DNA from: Kordiimonas aestuarii | GTDB taxonomy: Bacteria; Pseudomonadota; Alphaproteobacteria; Sphingomonadales; Kordiimonadaceae | DNA: 64,000 nt | Reading direction: 5' to 3' | Assembly: GCF_025574465.1 (NCBI RefSeq) | Contig: NZ_JAOBPP010000014.1 | Span: forward strand, 82,166-146,165 | Translations under genes and position numbers: made by a program | Notes under the pieces: generated by a model | The model's input: the letters and a program-made list of their open reading frames with translations, nothing else | Told to the model about the DNA's origin: nothing | Databases searched by the model: none | Shown here: one piece after another, positions 16,393-24,834 of the stretch | How the letters are laid out: each line of letters starts with the position of its first letter | How positions within the stretch are numbered: the stretch's first letter is position 1

Positions 16393-17505
16393 ATGCAGAC
16401 TGTAATGGAAAAAGACATAATGGGCGCCAGCGACGCCCCCAAGGCAGCGACCAAAAGCGGTGCGCACCCCGAGGCGGCGGATTTCCCCCTTCGTGAGGCA
16501 CGCAAGCTTGTACGCGACCTGTGGCAGCCGAACGTGCGCCTGTACTGGACCGATTTCACCATTGCCAATGTGCTGGGCTGGGGTTCCATTGCCGTTGCCA
16601 CGCTCAGCCCCCTTGGCTCCATCGTCCAGATTATTGCGGTTATTGTGGCCACCCTTGCGCTATACCGCGCGGTGATCTTCATTCATGAACTCGCGCACCT
16701 GCGCCGGGGTACCTTCACATGGTTTCGCCGCTACTGGAATGTCACCTGTGGCTTTCCGATGCAGGTGCCAGCCTATTCCTATGCTGACGTGCATATCGAT
16801 CATCACAAGCCCAAAATATACGGCACCGAGGAAGACGGCGAGTATTTGCCATTCGCGGTGGACGAGCCTTGGAAAATCATTGCGTTTGTAGCTCAGGCGG
16901 TATTTGTGCCGGGTCTGCTGGCTCTACGCTCGCTTGTGCTGGTCCCCATCATGCTGGTCAGCAAAGCGTTTCGCGAGTTTGTGTGGCAACGCCTGAGTTC
17001 GCTTGTGATCGATTACCGCTACCTCCGCCCCGCTCCCAAACCGGGACAGGGCCGTGACTGGATGCTGGAAGACGTCTTTACTGCTGCCTATGTCTATGCC
17101 GCGCTGGCGCTGGTGTATTTCGACCTTCTGCCCCTTGCCTTCCTTGGCATCTGGTACGTGGTGACGGTCGCCATATTCCTCCTCAATGCGCTGCGCACGC
17201 TGGCGGCACATGCCTACCGCAATGGTGGCCGTGAACGCATGAGCCAGCAGGAAGAATTCCTCGACAGTGTGGACGTACCGGGCAACCGTTACATCACGCC
17301 CTTGTGGGCGCCTGTGGGCCTCAGGTTCCATGCCACCCACCACCTGTTCCCCGGCATGCCGTATCACAACCTTGAAAAAGCGCATGAACGCCTAAAGACG
17401 GACCTGCCTGACAACCGCCTCTATCTTGCCGCCACGCGCAAAAACCTGTGGGTCGCCATGGCGCAGCTTTGGCGCGAAGCCAAGGCCGCCAAGCAAACGA
17501 GCTAA
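16393..17505 (+). CDS. Membrane fatty acid desaturase family protein
   Basis: About 370 residues from ATG 16393 (AAGG 9 nt upstream; ATG 16420 is an alternative). It has the three histidine boxes of membrane diiron desaturases: HELAH at the end of the second hydrophobic segment, HIDHH, and HATHH close to the C-terminus, separated by four or so membrane helices. The diiron centre would insert a double bond or hydroxyl into a lipid acyl chain or carotenoid-like substrate. Followed 15 nt downstream by a small membrane protein gene, probably co-transcribed. Regiospecificity is not predictable. Confidence 0.9.
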   Translation: MQTVMEKDIMGASDAPKAATKSGAHPEAADFPLREARKLVRDLWQPNVRLYWTDFTIANVLGWGSIAVATLSPLGSIVQIIAVIVATLALYRAVIFIHELAHLRRGTFTWFRRYWNVTCGFPMQVPAYSYADVHIDHHKPKIYGTEEDGEYLPFAVDEPWKIIAFVAQAVFVPGLLALRSLVLVPIMLVSKAFREFVWQRLSSLVIDYRYLRPAPKPGQGRDWMLEDVFTAAYVYAALALVYFDLLPLAFLGIWYVVTVAIFLLNALRTLAAHAYRNGGRERMSQQEEFLDSVDVPGNRYITPLWAPVGLRFHATHHLFPGMPYHNLEKAHERLKTDLPDNRLYLAATRKNLWVAMAQLWREAKAAKQTS

Positions 17506-17520
17506 TCGGCCAGGAGCCGC

Positions 17521-17955
17521 ATGATGGGTAACAACACGAACATTCTGTTGCTCATCGGCGGGGTCCTCAGCATCGTCGCTTCCCTCACGCATATTGCCAT
17601 CATCTGTAGCGGGCCCGCCTGGTACCGCTTTTTTGGTGCGGGGGAAGGCATGGCCACCATGGCCGGACGCGGGGCGCTGTACCCCACCCTGATCACCTTG
17701 GGCATTGCCGCGGTTCTTTTTATCTGGGGGCTATATGCCTTCTCGGGCGTGGGGCTTATCCCCCGCCTGCCGCTCCTGCCCTATGGCCTTGCCACCATCA
17801 GCGCCGCCTATCTGCTGCGCGGGCTGGCGCTTGTGCCGATCGCGCTTTTCCGGCCAGACATCATGAATGCCTTCTGGATCTGGAGCAGCCTCATCTGCCT
17901 CGGTTTTGGGATAGTGCACACCATCGGCACCTGGCGCGCATGGCCAAGCCTTTAG
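17521..17955 (+). CDS. Small four-helix integral membrane protein, unknown function
   Basis: 144 residues with four hydrophobic helices at about 6-28, 48-72, 80-100 and 115-138. CAGGAG precedes the ATG by 5 nt. It sits just after the desaturase gene on the same strand and may belong to the same transcript. I do not recognise a family with certainty; it resembles small uncharacterised membrane proteins of proteobacteria. Confidence 0.8.
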   Translation: MMGNNTNILLLIGGVLSIVASLTHIAIICSGPAWYRFFGAGEGMATMAGRGALYPTLITLGIAAVLFIWGLYAFSGVGLIPRLPLLPYGLATISAAYLLRGLALVPIALFRPDIMNAFWIWSSLICLGFGIVHTIGTWRAWPSL

Positions 17956-17964
17956 GTTGCCGTG

Positions 17965-18522
17965 CTAGGCGTCCAGCATATCCAGCAGTTTCAGCACTGT
18001 GTTCCAGTTGCGCGAAGTGGGGCTGACGCCAAGCTTCTTTTCCGTCAGCAATTTGGAAAAGTCCGACCGGCCTGAGCCTTCCCGGTAATAGATATAAAGC
18101 GCATCACCCTTGAGCGTGGTGTCTTCCGGCCCACCATAGCTGTCAATCACCGCCAGCACCCTTGTGGCGTCCGGCGTGGCGCTTAGGAAGGCGACGTGCA
18201 GGAACCTGGGTTCCCGGCCGTCTGTTGGCTCAAGCGTGTCGCTCGCATAAGGGCATGCCTCAGCTTCAGCGCGGAAGGTATCCTTGTCACGAACGATAAT
18301 TTCGATCGGAAAACCGAAAACTTTTTTGCATGCCGCCTCAAGCGTGGCGGCAACCTCTTTTACAGGCTTTTCCGCACCGCCAAACACCACATTGCCGGAT
18401 TGCACATAGGTTTGCACAGCCTCAAAACCCGCATCCCGGACCACGACCTTCAGGTCCGCCATCTTGATCTTGCGGTGCCCACCCACATTGATACCGCGCA
18501 TCAGCGCCACATATTTTACCAT
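17965..18522 (-). CDS. DUF1697 family protein
   Basis: 185 residues. The start 'KYVALMRGINVGGHRKIKMADLK' and 'GFEAVQTYVQSGNVVF' are the diagnostic DUF1697 sequence, and 'LGVSPTSRNWNTVLKLLDM' is the family C-terminus. ATG 18522 is preferred over the tandem ATG at 18525 because GGAGGG is four nt from it. The biochemical role of the family is unknown. Convergent with the small membrane protein gene, 9 nt apart. Confidence 0.93.
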   Translation of the reverse strand: MVKYVALMRGINVGGHRKIKMADLKVVVRDAGFEAVQTYVQSGNVVFGGAEKPVKEVAATLEAACKKVFGFPIEIIVRDKDTFRAEAEACPYASDTLEPTDGREPRFLHVAFLSATPDATRVLAVIDSYGGPEDTTLKGDALYIYYREGSGRSDFSKLLTEKKLGVSPTSRNWNTVLKLLDMLDA

Positions 18523-18583
18523 CATTCCCTCCGCGCCTTATGGGCACACAGCCTTGCAGGGCCTGCGGTCAACCGCAAGTGCC

Positions 18584-19549
18584 CTACCGGGCTGCAAAAT
18601 AGAACAGCGAGAACAGGCCGCCCGCGTCCTGCCAACAGGTATCCAGCCGGAACCCGGCGTCGCCCGCAAGCGCCGCGAATTCATCCCGTGCGTATTTATA
18701 GGAGTTTTCGGTGTGGATTGTCTCACCATCGCGGAACGGGATGGCCCGCCCCGCCACAGTCACCGTCTGGTCCGCGAGGCTACGCAGGTGCATTTCGATA
18801 CGGCCAGGGCCTTCGTTATAGAAGGCATGATGCGCAAAGGCAGAGAGGTCAAAGTCGGCGCCCAGTTTCTTGTTGATGCGCGTCAGCAGGTTGAGGTTGA
18901 AGGCGGCCGTGATACCGGCGGCATCATTATAGGCCGCGTTAAGGATACCCACGTCTTTTTTCATGTCCACGCCGATCAGCAGCCCACCATCGTCGCCGAC
19001 CATGCCGCGGATATTGCGCATGAAAGCGGCAGCATCCCCCGGTTCAAAATTCCCGATGCTGGAGCCGGGGAAAAACGCCACCCGGTGCACGCCCTCGGGG
19101 TAGATGGGGATATCCATCGACACCGTGAAGTCGGAACACACGGCATAAACATCAAGCCACGGGAATTCATCCGCCAGCTTGCGCGCTTCCTTTTGCAGAA
19201 ATGCCTTGGAGATATCCATCGGCATATAGGAATGCGGCTCAAGCGCAGCCAGAAGGTCACGCACCTTGGCGCTGTTGCCGCTGCCGGGTTCCACCAGCAG
19301 GCAGCCGCGCCCCAGACAGCGGGCAATGGCATCCACATTGTCGCGGATAATGGCTGATTCTGTCCGCGTCGGGTAATATTCCGGCGTGCGGCAAATGGCA
19401 TCAAACAGGCCGGAGCCAACCTCATCATAGAAAAACTTGGGCGGCAAAACCTTGGGGCTTTTGGCCAAACCTTCCAGCACTTCCAGCTCGAAATCGCTGG
19501 CGGGCGGGTGGTTGTCCTGAAACTTGAAGGCCGGGTTCAACTGGCTCAT
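18584..19549 (-). CDS. egtD: L-histidine N-alpha-methyltransferase EgtD
   Basis: 321 residues. EgtD trimethylates histidine to hercynine with S-adenosylmethionine, the first step of ergothioneine synthesis. Family marks are 'KVLPPKFFYDEVGSGLFDAIC', 'PTRTESAIIRDN', the SAM-binding 'LVEPGSGNSAKVRDLLAAL', 'FFPGSSIGNFEPGDAAAF' and 'NDAAGITAAFNLNLLTRIN'. Its ATG overlaps the stop of egtB by 4 nt, so the pair is translationally coupled. Enzymes for the last sulfur steps (EgtC, EgtE) are not nearby. Confidence 0.96.
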   Translation of the reverse strand: MSQLNPAFKFQDNHPPASDFELEVLEGLAKSPKVLPPKFFYDEVGSGLFDAICRTPEYYPTRTESAIIRDNVDAIARCLGRGCLLVEPGSGNSAKVRDLLAALEPHSYMPMDISKAFLQKEARKLADEFPWLDVYAVCSDFTVSMDIPIYPEGVHRVAFFPGSSIGNFEPGDAAAFMRNIRGMVGDDGGLLIGVDMKKDVGILNAAYNDAAGITAAFNLNLLTRINKKLGADFDLSAFAHHAFYNEGPGRIEMHLRSLADQTVTVAGRAIPFRDGETIHTENSYKYARDEFAALAGDAGFRLDTCWQDAGGLFSLFYFAAR

Positions 19550-20805
19550 TTTCTATCCTCTGCTAGGCGTATGCCGCTGTATTGCCAGCGGATGTGGGGG
19601 TAAAAAAAGTTACGGTAGGTGGGGCGGATATGGTCTGCGGGTGTGAGGCAGGAGCCGCCACGCAGCACCATCTGGCTGCTCATGAACTTGCCGTTATATT
19701 CCCCAAACGGGCCGGATTGCCGGTGATAACCGGGATATTCCGTATAGGGGCTTGCCGTCCATTCCCACACGTCACCGAAGAACTGGCGGCTGCCCCCCGC
19801 GGCAGGCTGCGGCGCAAGGCTGTCTGGGCTATAAAGATTGCCGCGCCCAAGCTCCGTTGCGACCGCGTGTTCCCATTCCGCTTCCGTGGGCAGGCGCCTG
19901 CCGCGCCAGCGCGCATATGCCGCCGCCTCATAAAAGCTGACATGGCACACAGGTGCCGCTGTATCCAACGGCTGCATGCCGCATAAGGTCATGGCCGTCC
20001 AACCGTCCTCCGTCTTTTGCCAATAAAGCGGGGCGTGCCAGCCTTCCTGCCCCAGTAAGGCCCAGGCGTCCGAAAGCCAGAGGTCCGGGTCGCGGTAACC
20101 ACCCGCTTCGATAAACTCCAGATACTCGCCGTTTGTCACCAAACGGTCTGCCAGCGCATAGGCATCCATATATACCTTGTGGCGCGGGGTTTCGTTATCA
20201 TAGGCGAAGCCCGGCCCTTCAAAGCCAATCTGCTGCACCCCTGCCGTAAAGGCCAGCCAGCCTTCTTTGCCCGGTGTCCCGGTGGGCGCGGCTGGCTCAG
20301 CCACCTTGTAAGCCGGCTTGAGCGGGTTTTTATAGAAAGCGTGTTTGATATCGGTCAGCAGCAGCTCCTGATGCTGTTGCTCATGATTGAGGCCAAGGAT
20401 GGTGCGGCTGATAATCTCGGCGCGGTCCGGGTGCATCGCGTCAGCCAGAAGGGCGGCCATGGCGCCATCCACATAGGCGCGGTAGTTGTAGACCTCCGCG
20501 ACCGTGGGGCGCGACAGCACACCACGTTCAGCCCGGGTGAAAAGCGTGCCCAGACTTTCATAATAAGAATTGAAGATCGCCGCGAACTCGGGGTGATAAA
20601 CCTTATAACCTTTGGCAAACGGCCACAGCACCAGTTGTTCGTAGAACCATGTGGTGTGCGCCAGGTGCCATTTGGCAGGGCTGGTGTCCGGCATGGACTG
20701 CAGGCCATAGTCCTCCACCTCAAGCGGTTCACAAAGTGCCTCGCTGTGCGCACGCACGCGCGAGAAATAGTCGGCAATATCAGATGGTGCAGTGTCTAGC
20801 GGCAT
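19546..20805 (-). CDS. egtB: Ergothioneine synthase EgtB (sulfoxide synthase)
   Basis: 419 residues. EgtB is a non-haem iron enzyme that joins hercynine to a cysteinyl thiol with O2. The N-terminal DinB-like domain supplies iron ligands: His in 'WHLAHTTWFYEQLVL' and 'LGLNHEQQHQELLLTDI' (HxxxH). The C-terminal formylglycine-enzyme-like domain has 'VSFYEAAAYARWRGRRLPTEAEW', 'DVWEWTASPYTEYPGY' and 'RPTYRNFFYPHIRWQYSGIRLAED'. First gene of the egtBD unit; divergent from a BCCT transporter, a context that suggests handling of betaine-type compounds. Confidence 0.96.
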   Translation of the reverse strand: MPLDTAPSDIADYFSRVRAHSEALCEPLEVEDYGLQSMPDTSPAKWHLAHTTWFYEQLVLWPFAKGYKVYHPEFAAIFNSYYESLGTLFTRAERGVLSRPTVAEVYNYRAYVDGAMAALLADAMHPDRAEIISRTILGLNHEQQHQELLLTDIKHAFYKNPLKPAYKVAEPAAPTGTPGKEGWLAFTAGVQQIGFEGPGFAYDNETPRHKVYMDAYALADRLVTNGEYLEFIEAGGYRDPDLWLSDAWALLGQEGWHAPLYWQKTEDGWTAMTLCGMQPLDTAAPVCHVSFYEAAAYARWRGRRLPTEAEWEHAVATELGRGNLYSPDSLAPQPAAGGSRQFFGDVWEWTASPYTEYPGYHRQSGPFGEYNGKFMSSQMVLRGGSCLTPADHIRPTYRNFFYPHIRWQYSGIRLAEDRK

Positions 20806-21112
20806 CGTTTTCCCAGCACAATTTCTTGTCGTTCAGGCCCACTCAAGACACGCATAAGAAGTATAACATAAGGCCAGCCATTGTCAGCAAAGCTCATTAT
20901 GCGTCCCGTTTCCTGTCCATTTTATGACCGGGCTTCACGGTATCTGATCGCCCTGACAAATTCTGTCAGTAATGATAACGAACGCGCAACGGAATGACTG
21001 TGTCAATGTTTGCAACCGGGTGGTGCAGGTGCGCACCATTGCAGCGCTCCTGTATCCGGCTATGATGCCTGTAGGATCAACATGCGCCGGGTTGGCAATA
21101 AGGGGGAGTTTC
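20806..21112. promoter_or_regulatory. egtB/BCCT divergent promoter region with inverted repeat
   Basis: About 300 nt without a gene between two divergent units. It contains a perfect 6-5-6 inverted repeat, CTGACA-AATTC-TGTCAG, at 20953-20969, a possible operator. The regulator is not evident. Confidence 0.4.
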
Positions 21113-22684
21113 TTGTTTCGCGATATAAGACCGGTGGTCTTCTGGGCCCCGATGATCATTCTGGTGTCCACTGTTGTTGCAAGCCTCACAAACCTTGAGG
21201 CGCTTCTGGGCGGCGCCACCGCGCTCAACAGCTGGATACTGGCCAACTTCTCCGCGTTATTCAGTTGGGGCAGCTTTGCCTTTGTGGTGACATGCGTGTG
21301 GGCCTTTTTCTCCCCGCTTGGGCGGGTGACCATCGGCGGCGTAGGGGCCAAACCGCTGCTGACGAAATGGAGCTGGTTTTCCGTCACGTTGTGTACCACC
21401 ATCGCCATTGGCATCCTGTTCTGGGCAACCGCTGAGCCGATTTTCCACAAACACGCACCACCGGCCATCGCCGGGCTTCAGCCCGACACGCGGGACGCGG
21501 TCGAATTCGCCATGTCGACGCTTTATATGCACTGGTCGTTCACGCCCTATGCCATTTATACCGTGCCCGGCCTTACTTTCGCACTGGTGTATTATAACCT
21601 TGACCGGCCCTATTCGCTGTCGGGGCCTCTGTCGCTGGTGCTTGGTAAATGGGTGCAGGGTTTTGGCAGCCAGATCATTGATGCTGTCGCGCTTTTTGCG
21701 CTCATCGCCGGCATTGCCGCAACGCTCGGCGTGGGCACCATGTCGGTCTCGGGCGGGGTGGCCCGGCTCAGCGGGTTGGAACCCGGCCCCCTGCTGCAGG
21801 GCACGATCATGATCACCATTGTCTGCGCCTTCATGGTTTCATCCGCCACCGGGCTGCAGCGCGGCATTCGCCTGCTGTCTGACATCAACACCAAATTCTT
21901 CTTTTTGCTGTGCGCCTTTGTGTTTGTCGCCGGCCCCACCCGCTTCATGCTGGGCCTTGGCTGGGATGGCCTGGTGCAATATGTGTCCACATTCCTGCCC
22001 CGCTCCCTTGGGCTTGGGGCCGGGCATGACGAAGTGTGGTCTCAGGCCTGGACGGTATTTTACTGGGCCAACTGGCTGGCCTGGGCGCCCATCACCGCGC
22101 TGTTCCTTGGCCGCATCGCCAAGGGCTATACCGTGCGCGCCTTTATCATGGTGAATATGGTGGTGCCGTCGCTGTTCGCCATTGTTTGGATGACTGTCTT
22201 TGGCGGGGCGTCCCTGTTTATCGACGGCCTGCCCGGTGACCCGGTGATGACAGCGATGGACGCCACCGGCCCCGAAGCGGCGATTTATGAAGTGCTAAGC
22301 CATTATCCCATCAGCACCCTTTTGATGGCCGCCTTTGTCCTGTTGTCGCTCGTCTCCTATATCACCGCGGCGGACAGCAATACCGAAGCCATTGCCGGTG
22401 TCTGCCTCAAGACCGGCGACCACGGCAACGCCGAAGGTGTGGATGACGCCCCCTCCAGCGTGTGGATCAAACTGGTGCTGGGCATCCTGATTGCCGCCAG
22501 CGCGTGGGTCATGACCGCCTTTTCAGGCATCGACGGGGTGCGCATGATGTCCAACCTTGGCGGCTTCCCCGCGCTGATGATTGTGCTGCTGCTGAACGTA
22601 GCCCTTATCCTTCTTGGCACCAAACACCTTGCCGCGCTCAAGGCCATGTCACCGGGCACGGGCGAAAAAAAGCCCACCCCGTAG
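21113..22684 (+). CDS. BCCT family (betaine/carnitine/choline-type) transporter
   Basis: About 523 residues from a TTG at 21113 that has AGGGGGAG four nt upstream and begins the family-like 'LFRDIRPVVFWAPMIILVS'; an ATG at 21065 is the other option. About twelve hydrophobic helices. The Trp-rich family box reads 'WTVFYWANWLAWAPITALFLGRIAKGYTVR', followed by 'SYITAADSNTEAIAG', which is typical BCCT. BCCT carriers move quaternary ammonium compounds with Na+ or H+. Being divergent from egtBD, possible cargo includes histidine betaine (hercynine), ergothioneine or glycine betaine; this is inference. Confidence 0.9.
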   Translation: MFRDIRPVVFWAPMIILVSTVVASLTNLEALLGGATALNSWILANFSALFSWGSFAFVVTCVWAFFSPLGRVTIGGVGAKPLLTKWSWFSVTLCTTIAIGILFWATAEPIFHKHAPPAIAGLQPDTRDAVEFAMSTLYMHWSFTPYAIYTVPGLTFALVYYNLDRPYSLSGPLSLVLGKWVQGFGSQIIDAVALFALIAGIAATLGVGTMSVSGGVARLSGLEPGPLLQGTIMITIVCAFMVSSATGLQRGIRLLSDINTKFFFLLCAFVFVAGPTRFMLGLGWDGLVQYVSTFLPRSLGLGAGHDEVWSQAWTVFYWANWLAWAPITALFLGRIAKGYTVRAFIMVNMVVPSLFAIVWMTVFGGASLFIDGLPGDPVMTAMDATGPEAAIYEVLSHYPISTLLMAAFVLLSLVSYITAADSNTEAIAGVCLKTGDHGNAEGVDDAPSSVWIKLVLGILIAASAWVMTAFSGIDGVRMMSNLGGFPALMIVLLLNVALILLGTKHLAALKAMSPGTGEKKPTP

Positions 22685-22830
22685 GGTCACGGGATGGGCT
22701 CTCCAAAGTTTGATGACGCCCCCAAACGCGAGGTAGGGAAACAGGCACGCCATCATGGGCTTCAAGCGAGGACAGGAGCATATGCCCCTGCCGGGGGTTC
22801 GCTTAAACTGGAGCTTGTGGTGCCGAACGA

Positions 22831-23514
22831 CTATTCTTCATCATCATCCCAGCCGCAGACCTTGCGGCCCTTCTGGACCGCGGGCCGCGCGTTAAAACGT
22901 GCGCGCCACGCCTGCACATTCGGGAAATCATCCAGCCCGACCTGGGCGGTGGCTTCATAAAATTCTTCAAGACAGTTCACCCACGGCACCGTGGCCATGT
23001 CTGCAATGGTATAGTCACCCACCAGATAGTCCCGGCCCTCAAGGTGTGCTTCCAGCACACCCAGCAGGCGTTTGGCTTCCTTGGTGTAACGCTCCACCGG
23101 GTAGGGGTGATCACAGCTTGCCTTGGCAAACTTGAAGAAGTGGCCAAGCTGGCCAAACATTGGCCCCACACCCGCCATCTGAAAAAACAACCACTGGATC
23201 GTCTCGGACCGCAGACGGGGGTCCGTGGGCAAAAACTTGCCGGACCGTTCCGCCAGATGCAGCAGGATCGCACCTGATTCCATGATGTTCAGTGGCTCGG
23301 TGTCGCCCGCGCCCTCGCCTCCGATGGGGCCGTTCGGGTCCACAATTGCGGGGATTTTGGAATTGGGGTTGATGGCGACAAAGTCCGGCTTGAACTGGTC
23401 ACCTTCGCCAATCTCGATCCGGTGTGCCTCATAGAGCAGGCCCATTTCCTCAAGCGCGATGCTGACCTTCTGGCCGTTTGGTGTTGCTAAAGAATACAGC
23501 TGAATTGGCTTCAT
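22831..23514 (-). CDS. Glutathione S-transferase family protein (YghU/YfcG-like)
   Basis: About 227 residues from ATG 23514 (GGGAG 8 nt upstream). Thioredoxin-like N-domain 'IQLYSLATPNGQKVSIALEEMGLLYEAHRIEI' with 'NPNSKIPAIVDPNGP' and 'NIMESGAILLHLAERSGKFLPTDP', then an all-helical C-domain with 'DYLVGDYTIADMATVPWVN'. The Thr-Pro-Asn-Gly start is characteristic of the Nu-class YghU/YfcG group, which binds two glutathiones and reduces disulfides. The C-terminus is acidic (DDDEE). Monocistronic. Confidence 0.92.
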   Translation of the reverse strand: MKPIQLYSLATPNGQKVSIALEEMGLLYEAHRIEIGEGDQFKPDFVAINPNSKIPAIVDPNGPIGGEGAGDTEPLNIMESGAILLHLAERSGKFLPTDPRLRSETIQWLFFQMAGVGPMFGQLGHFFKFAKASCDHPYPVERYTKEAKRLLGVLEAHLEGRDYLVGDYTIADMATVPWVNCLEEFYEATAQVGLDDFPNVQAWRARFNARPAVQKGRKVCGWDDDEE

Positions 23515-23750
23515 GAGCGGCGCTCCCTCTTGTCGCTTTGGCAATGTCTTCAAATGCTGTCTGCGGTTTTAACCGGGCTCTTTGTCCTCAAAAGGGCAAA
23601 ACCGCTTTGCTTTTCTATCGTGCTTTCTATCTCGCTGCGCTGCCTCGGGCATTCGCAATAGTCGATATGGGCTCCTTGTCGCCCGCATTGAATGTGCAAG
23701 CCTGTGCAAATCATGCCCGATCCTACAATCGGCCATTTTTCGATTACCTC

Positions 23751-23815
23751 TTGACTCGCTACCCAAAACACCCTAAATGATACCTCAAGGTATCAATATG
23801 GTACCGAAAATACCA
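23751..23815 (+). promoter_or_regulatory. Promoter with palindromic operator before the XRE-containing operon
   Basis: TTGACT (23751-23756) resembles a -35 box. The perfect palindrome TGATACC-TCAA-GGTATCA (23778-23795) lies where the -10 region would be, and a second dyad GGTACC...TACC follows at 23800-23815. This is a typical set-up for autorepression by the small XRE protein encoded in the same operon. Confidence 0.5.
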
Positions 23816-23830
23816 CAAAAGGAACCCATA

Positions 23831-24331
23831 GTGAGCAAGGACAAAAATATATCACCTGCACAGATGATCGACAGCTTCCTGCGTCGTATCGGGCTGGGTG
23901 TTGCTGTTGTGGCTGTCATGTATGGCACCGGCGCGCTTGAGGCTGTCCTGCCGGGGGACTATGCCGATTATGCCGACGGTGCGCGCTTTGCGCTTTCCGC
24001 CCTGGTGATCCTGCTGGTTTTCCCGTCCTTCGCCAAATTCATGCTGGCCCGCAAACGCGGTGTTTGCAAAGGCGCTGACGCCGACAGCTACATGGCGCAG
24101 ATGTTCAAAGAGGCGGCACACCACGCATTTTCAGCCACCTTCATCGCCCTGATCGCGGTTGAATTTCTCGTCAAGGCGCTGGCGCCTGACCTGCCAACCC
24201 TCTTCTTCATCGACCTGACGCTCTTTATCAGCCTCAGCGCGTTTTCCATCGCTTTTTTCAAGCTGACGGCAGCCGATGACGAGGAAGAGGACGATTGGGA
24301 GCAGGAAGACAAGGATGCGGGCGATGAGTGA
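23831..24331 (+). CDS. Four-helix membrane protein paired with an XRE regulator
   Basis: 166 residues from GTG 23831, chosen because AAAAGGA lies seven nt upstream; in-frame ATGs at 23777 and 23798 lie inside the operator region. Four hydrophobic helices (about 17-40, 55-75, 103-123, 130-150 from the GTG), a loop with 'KFMLARKRGVCKGADADSYMAQMFKEAAHHAF', and an acidic tail. Its stop overlaps the XRE gene start. Such membrane protein/small XRE pairs are common and uncharacterised; I cannot give a function. Confidence 0.8.
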   Translation: MSKDKNISPAQMIDSFLRRIGLGVAVVAVMYGTGALEAVLPGDYADYADGARFALSALVILLVFPSFAKFMLARKRGVCKGADADSYMAQMFKEAAHHAFSATFIALIAVEFLVKALAPDLPTLFFIDLTLFISLSAFSIAFFKLTAADDEEEDDWEQEDKDAGDE

Positions 24332-24533
24332 AGCGCTTGAAAACCGCATCCGCGTATTCCGGGCGGAACACCGCATGAGCCAGGGTGATCTGGCCGACGC
24401 TATCGGCGTCAGCCGCAAAACCATCAGTACAATCGAGGTTGGCCGTTTTGTGCCCTCCACCGTGATCGCCCTCAAGCTTGCCAAGCAGTTTGCGGTGCCG
24501 GTTGAGGAAATCTTCAGCCTCAGGGAAGACTGA
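24324..24533 (+). CDS. Small XRE-family helix-turn-helix regulator
   Basis: 69 residues from ATG 24324, which overlaps the upstream stop by 8 nt (ATGAGTGA). Almost the whole protein is one Cro/CI helix-turn-helix: 'NRIRVFRAEHRMSQGDLADAIGVSRKTISTIEVGRFVPSTVIALKLAKQFAVPVEEIF'-type sequence (quoted in pieces here: MSQGDLADAIGVSRKTIS is the two-helix core). It is of the YozG/immunity-repressor size class and probably controls its own operon through the palindrome at 23778-23795. Confidence 0.92.
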   Translation: MSEALENRIRVFRAEHRMSQGDLADAIGVSRKTISTIEVGRFVPSTVIALKLAKQFAVPVEEIFSLRED

Positions 24534-24584
24534 CCCGAGTCACGACAACAACAGCGACAACGATACAAACATGAAGGAAACACC

Positions 24585-24800
24585 ATGAAAACCGACAGCA
24601 AAAAAACCATCATCCACGCCATCCTCTGGGCCGCCGCCATGATCGGCAGCGCCATCATCATGCGCGGCAGCGACAGGGCGGAGGAAATCTTCCTGCTGAT
24701 GCTGGTGCTTGCCAGCACGAGCCTGCTCACACAAGGCAAACCGCAGAACGAGTTGCGCTGCCTGTGGCGCAAGGTCACCGGCGCGGGCCGCGCAGAATAA
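24585..24800 (+). CDS. Small two-helix membrane protein
   Basis: 71 residues with two hydrophobic segments (about 9-26 and 34-50), basic ends and the loop 'MRGSDRAEEIF'. AAGGAAACACC precedes the ATG. It lies between the XRE gene and the hydrolase gene with short gaps and is likely co-transcribed. Function unknown. Confidence 0.7.
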   Translation: MKTDSKKTIIHAILWAAAMIGSAIIMRGSDRAEEIFLLMLVLASTSLLTQGKPQNELRCLWRKVTGAGRAE

Positions 24801-24834
24801 TCCGCGCATAAAGCCCGACAGCAGGAGAAAACAA

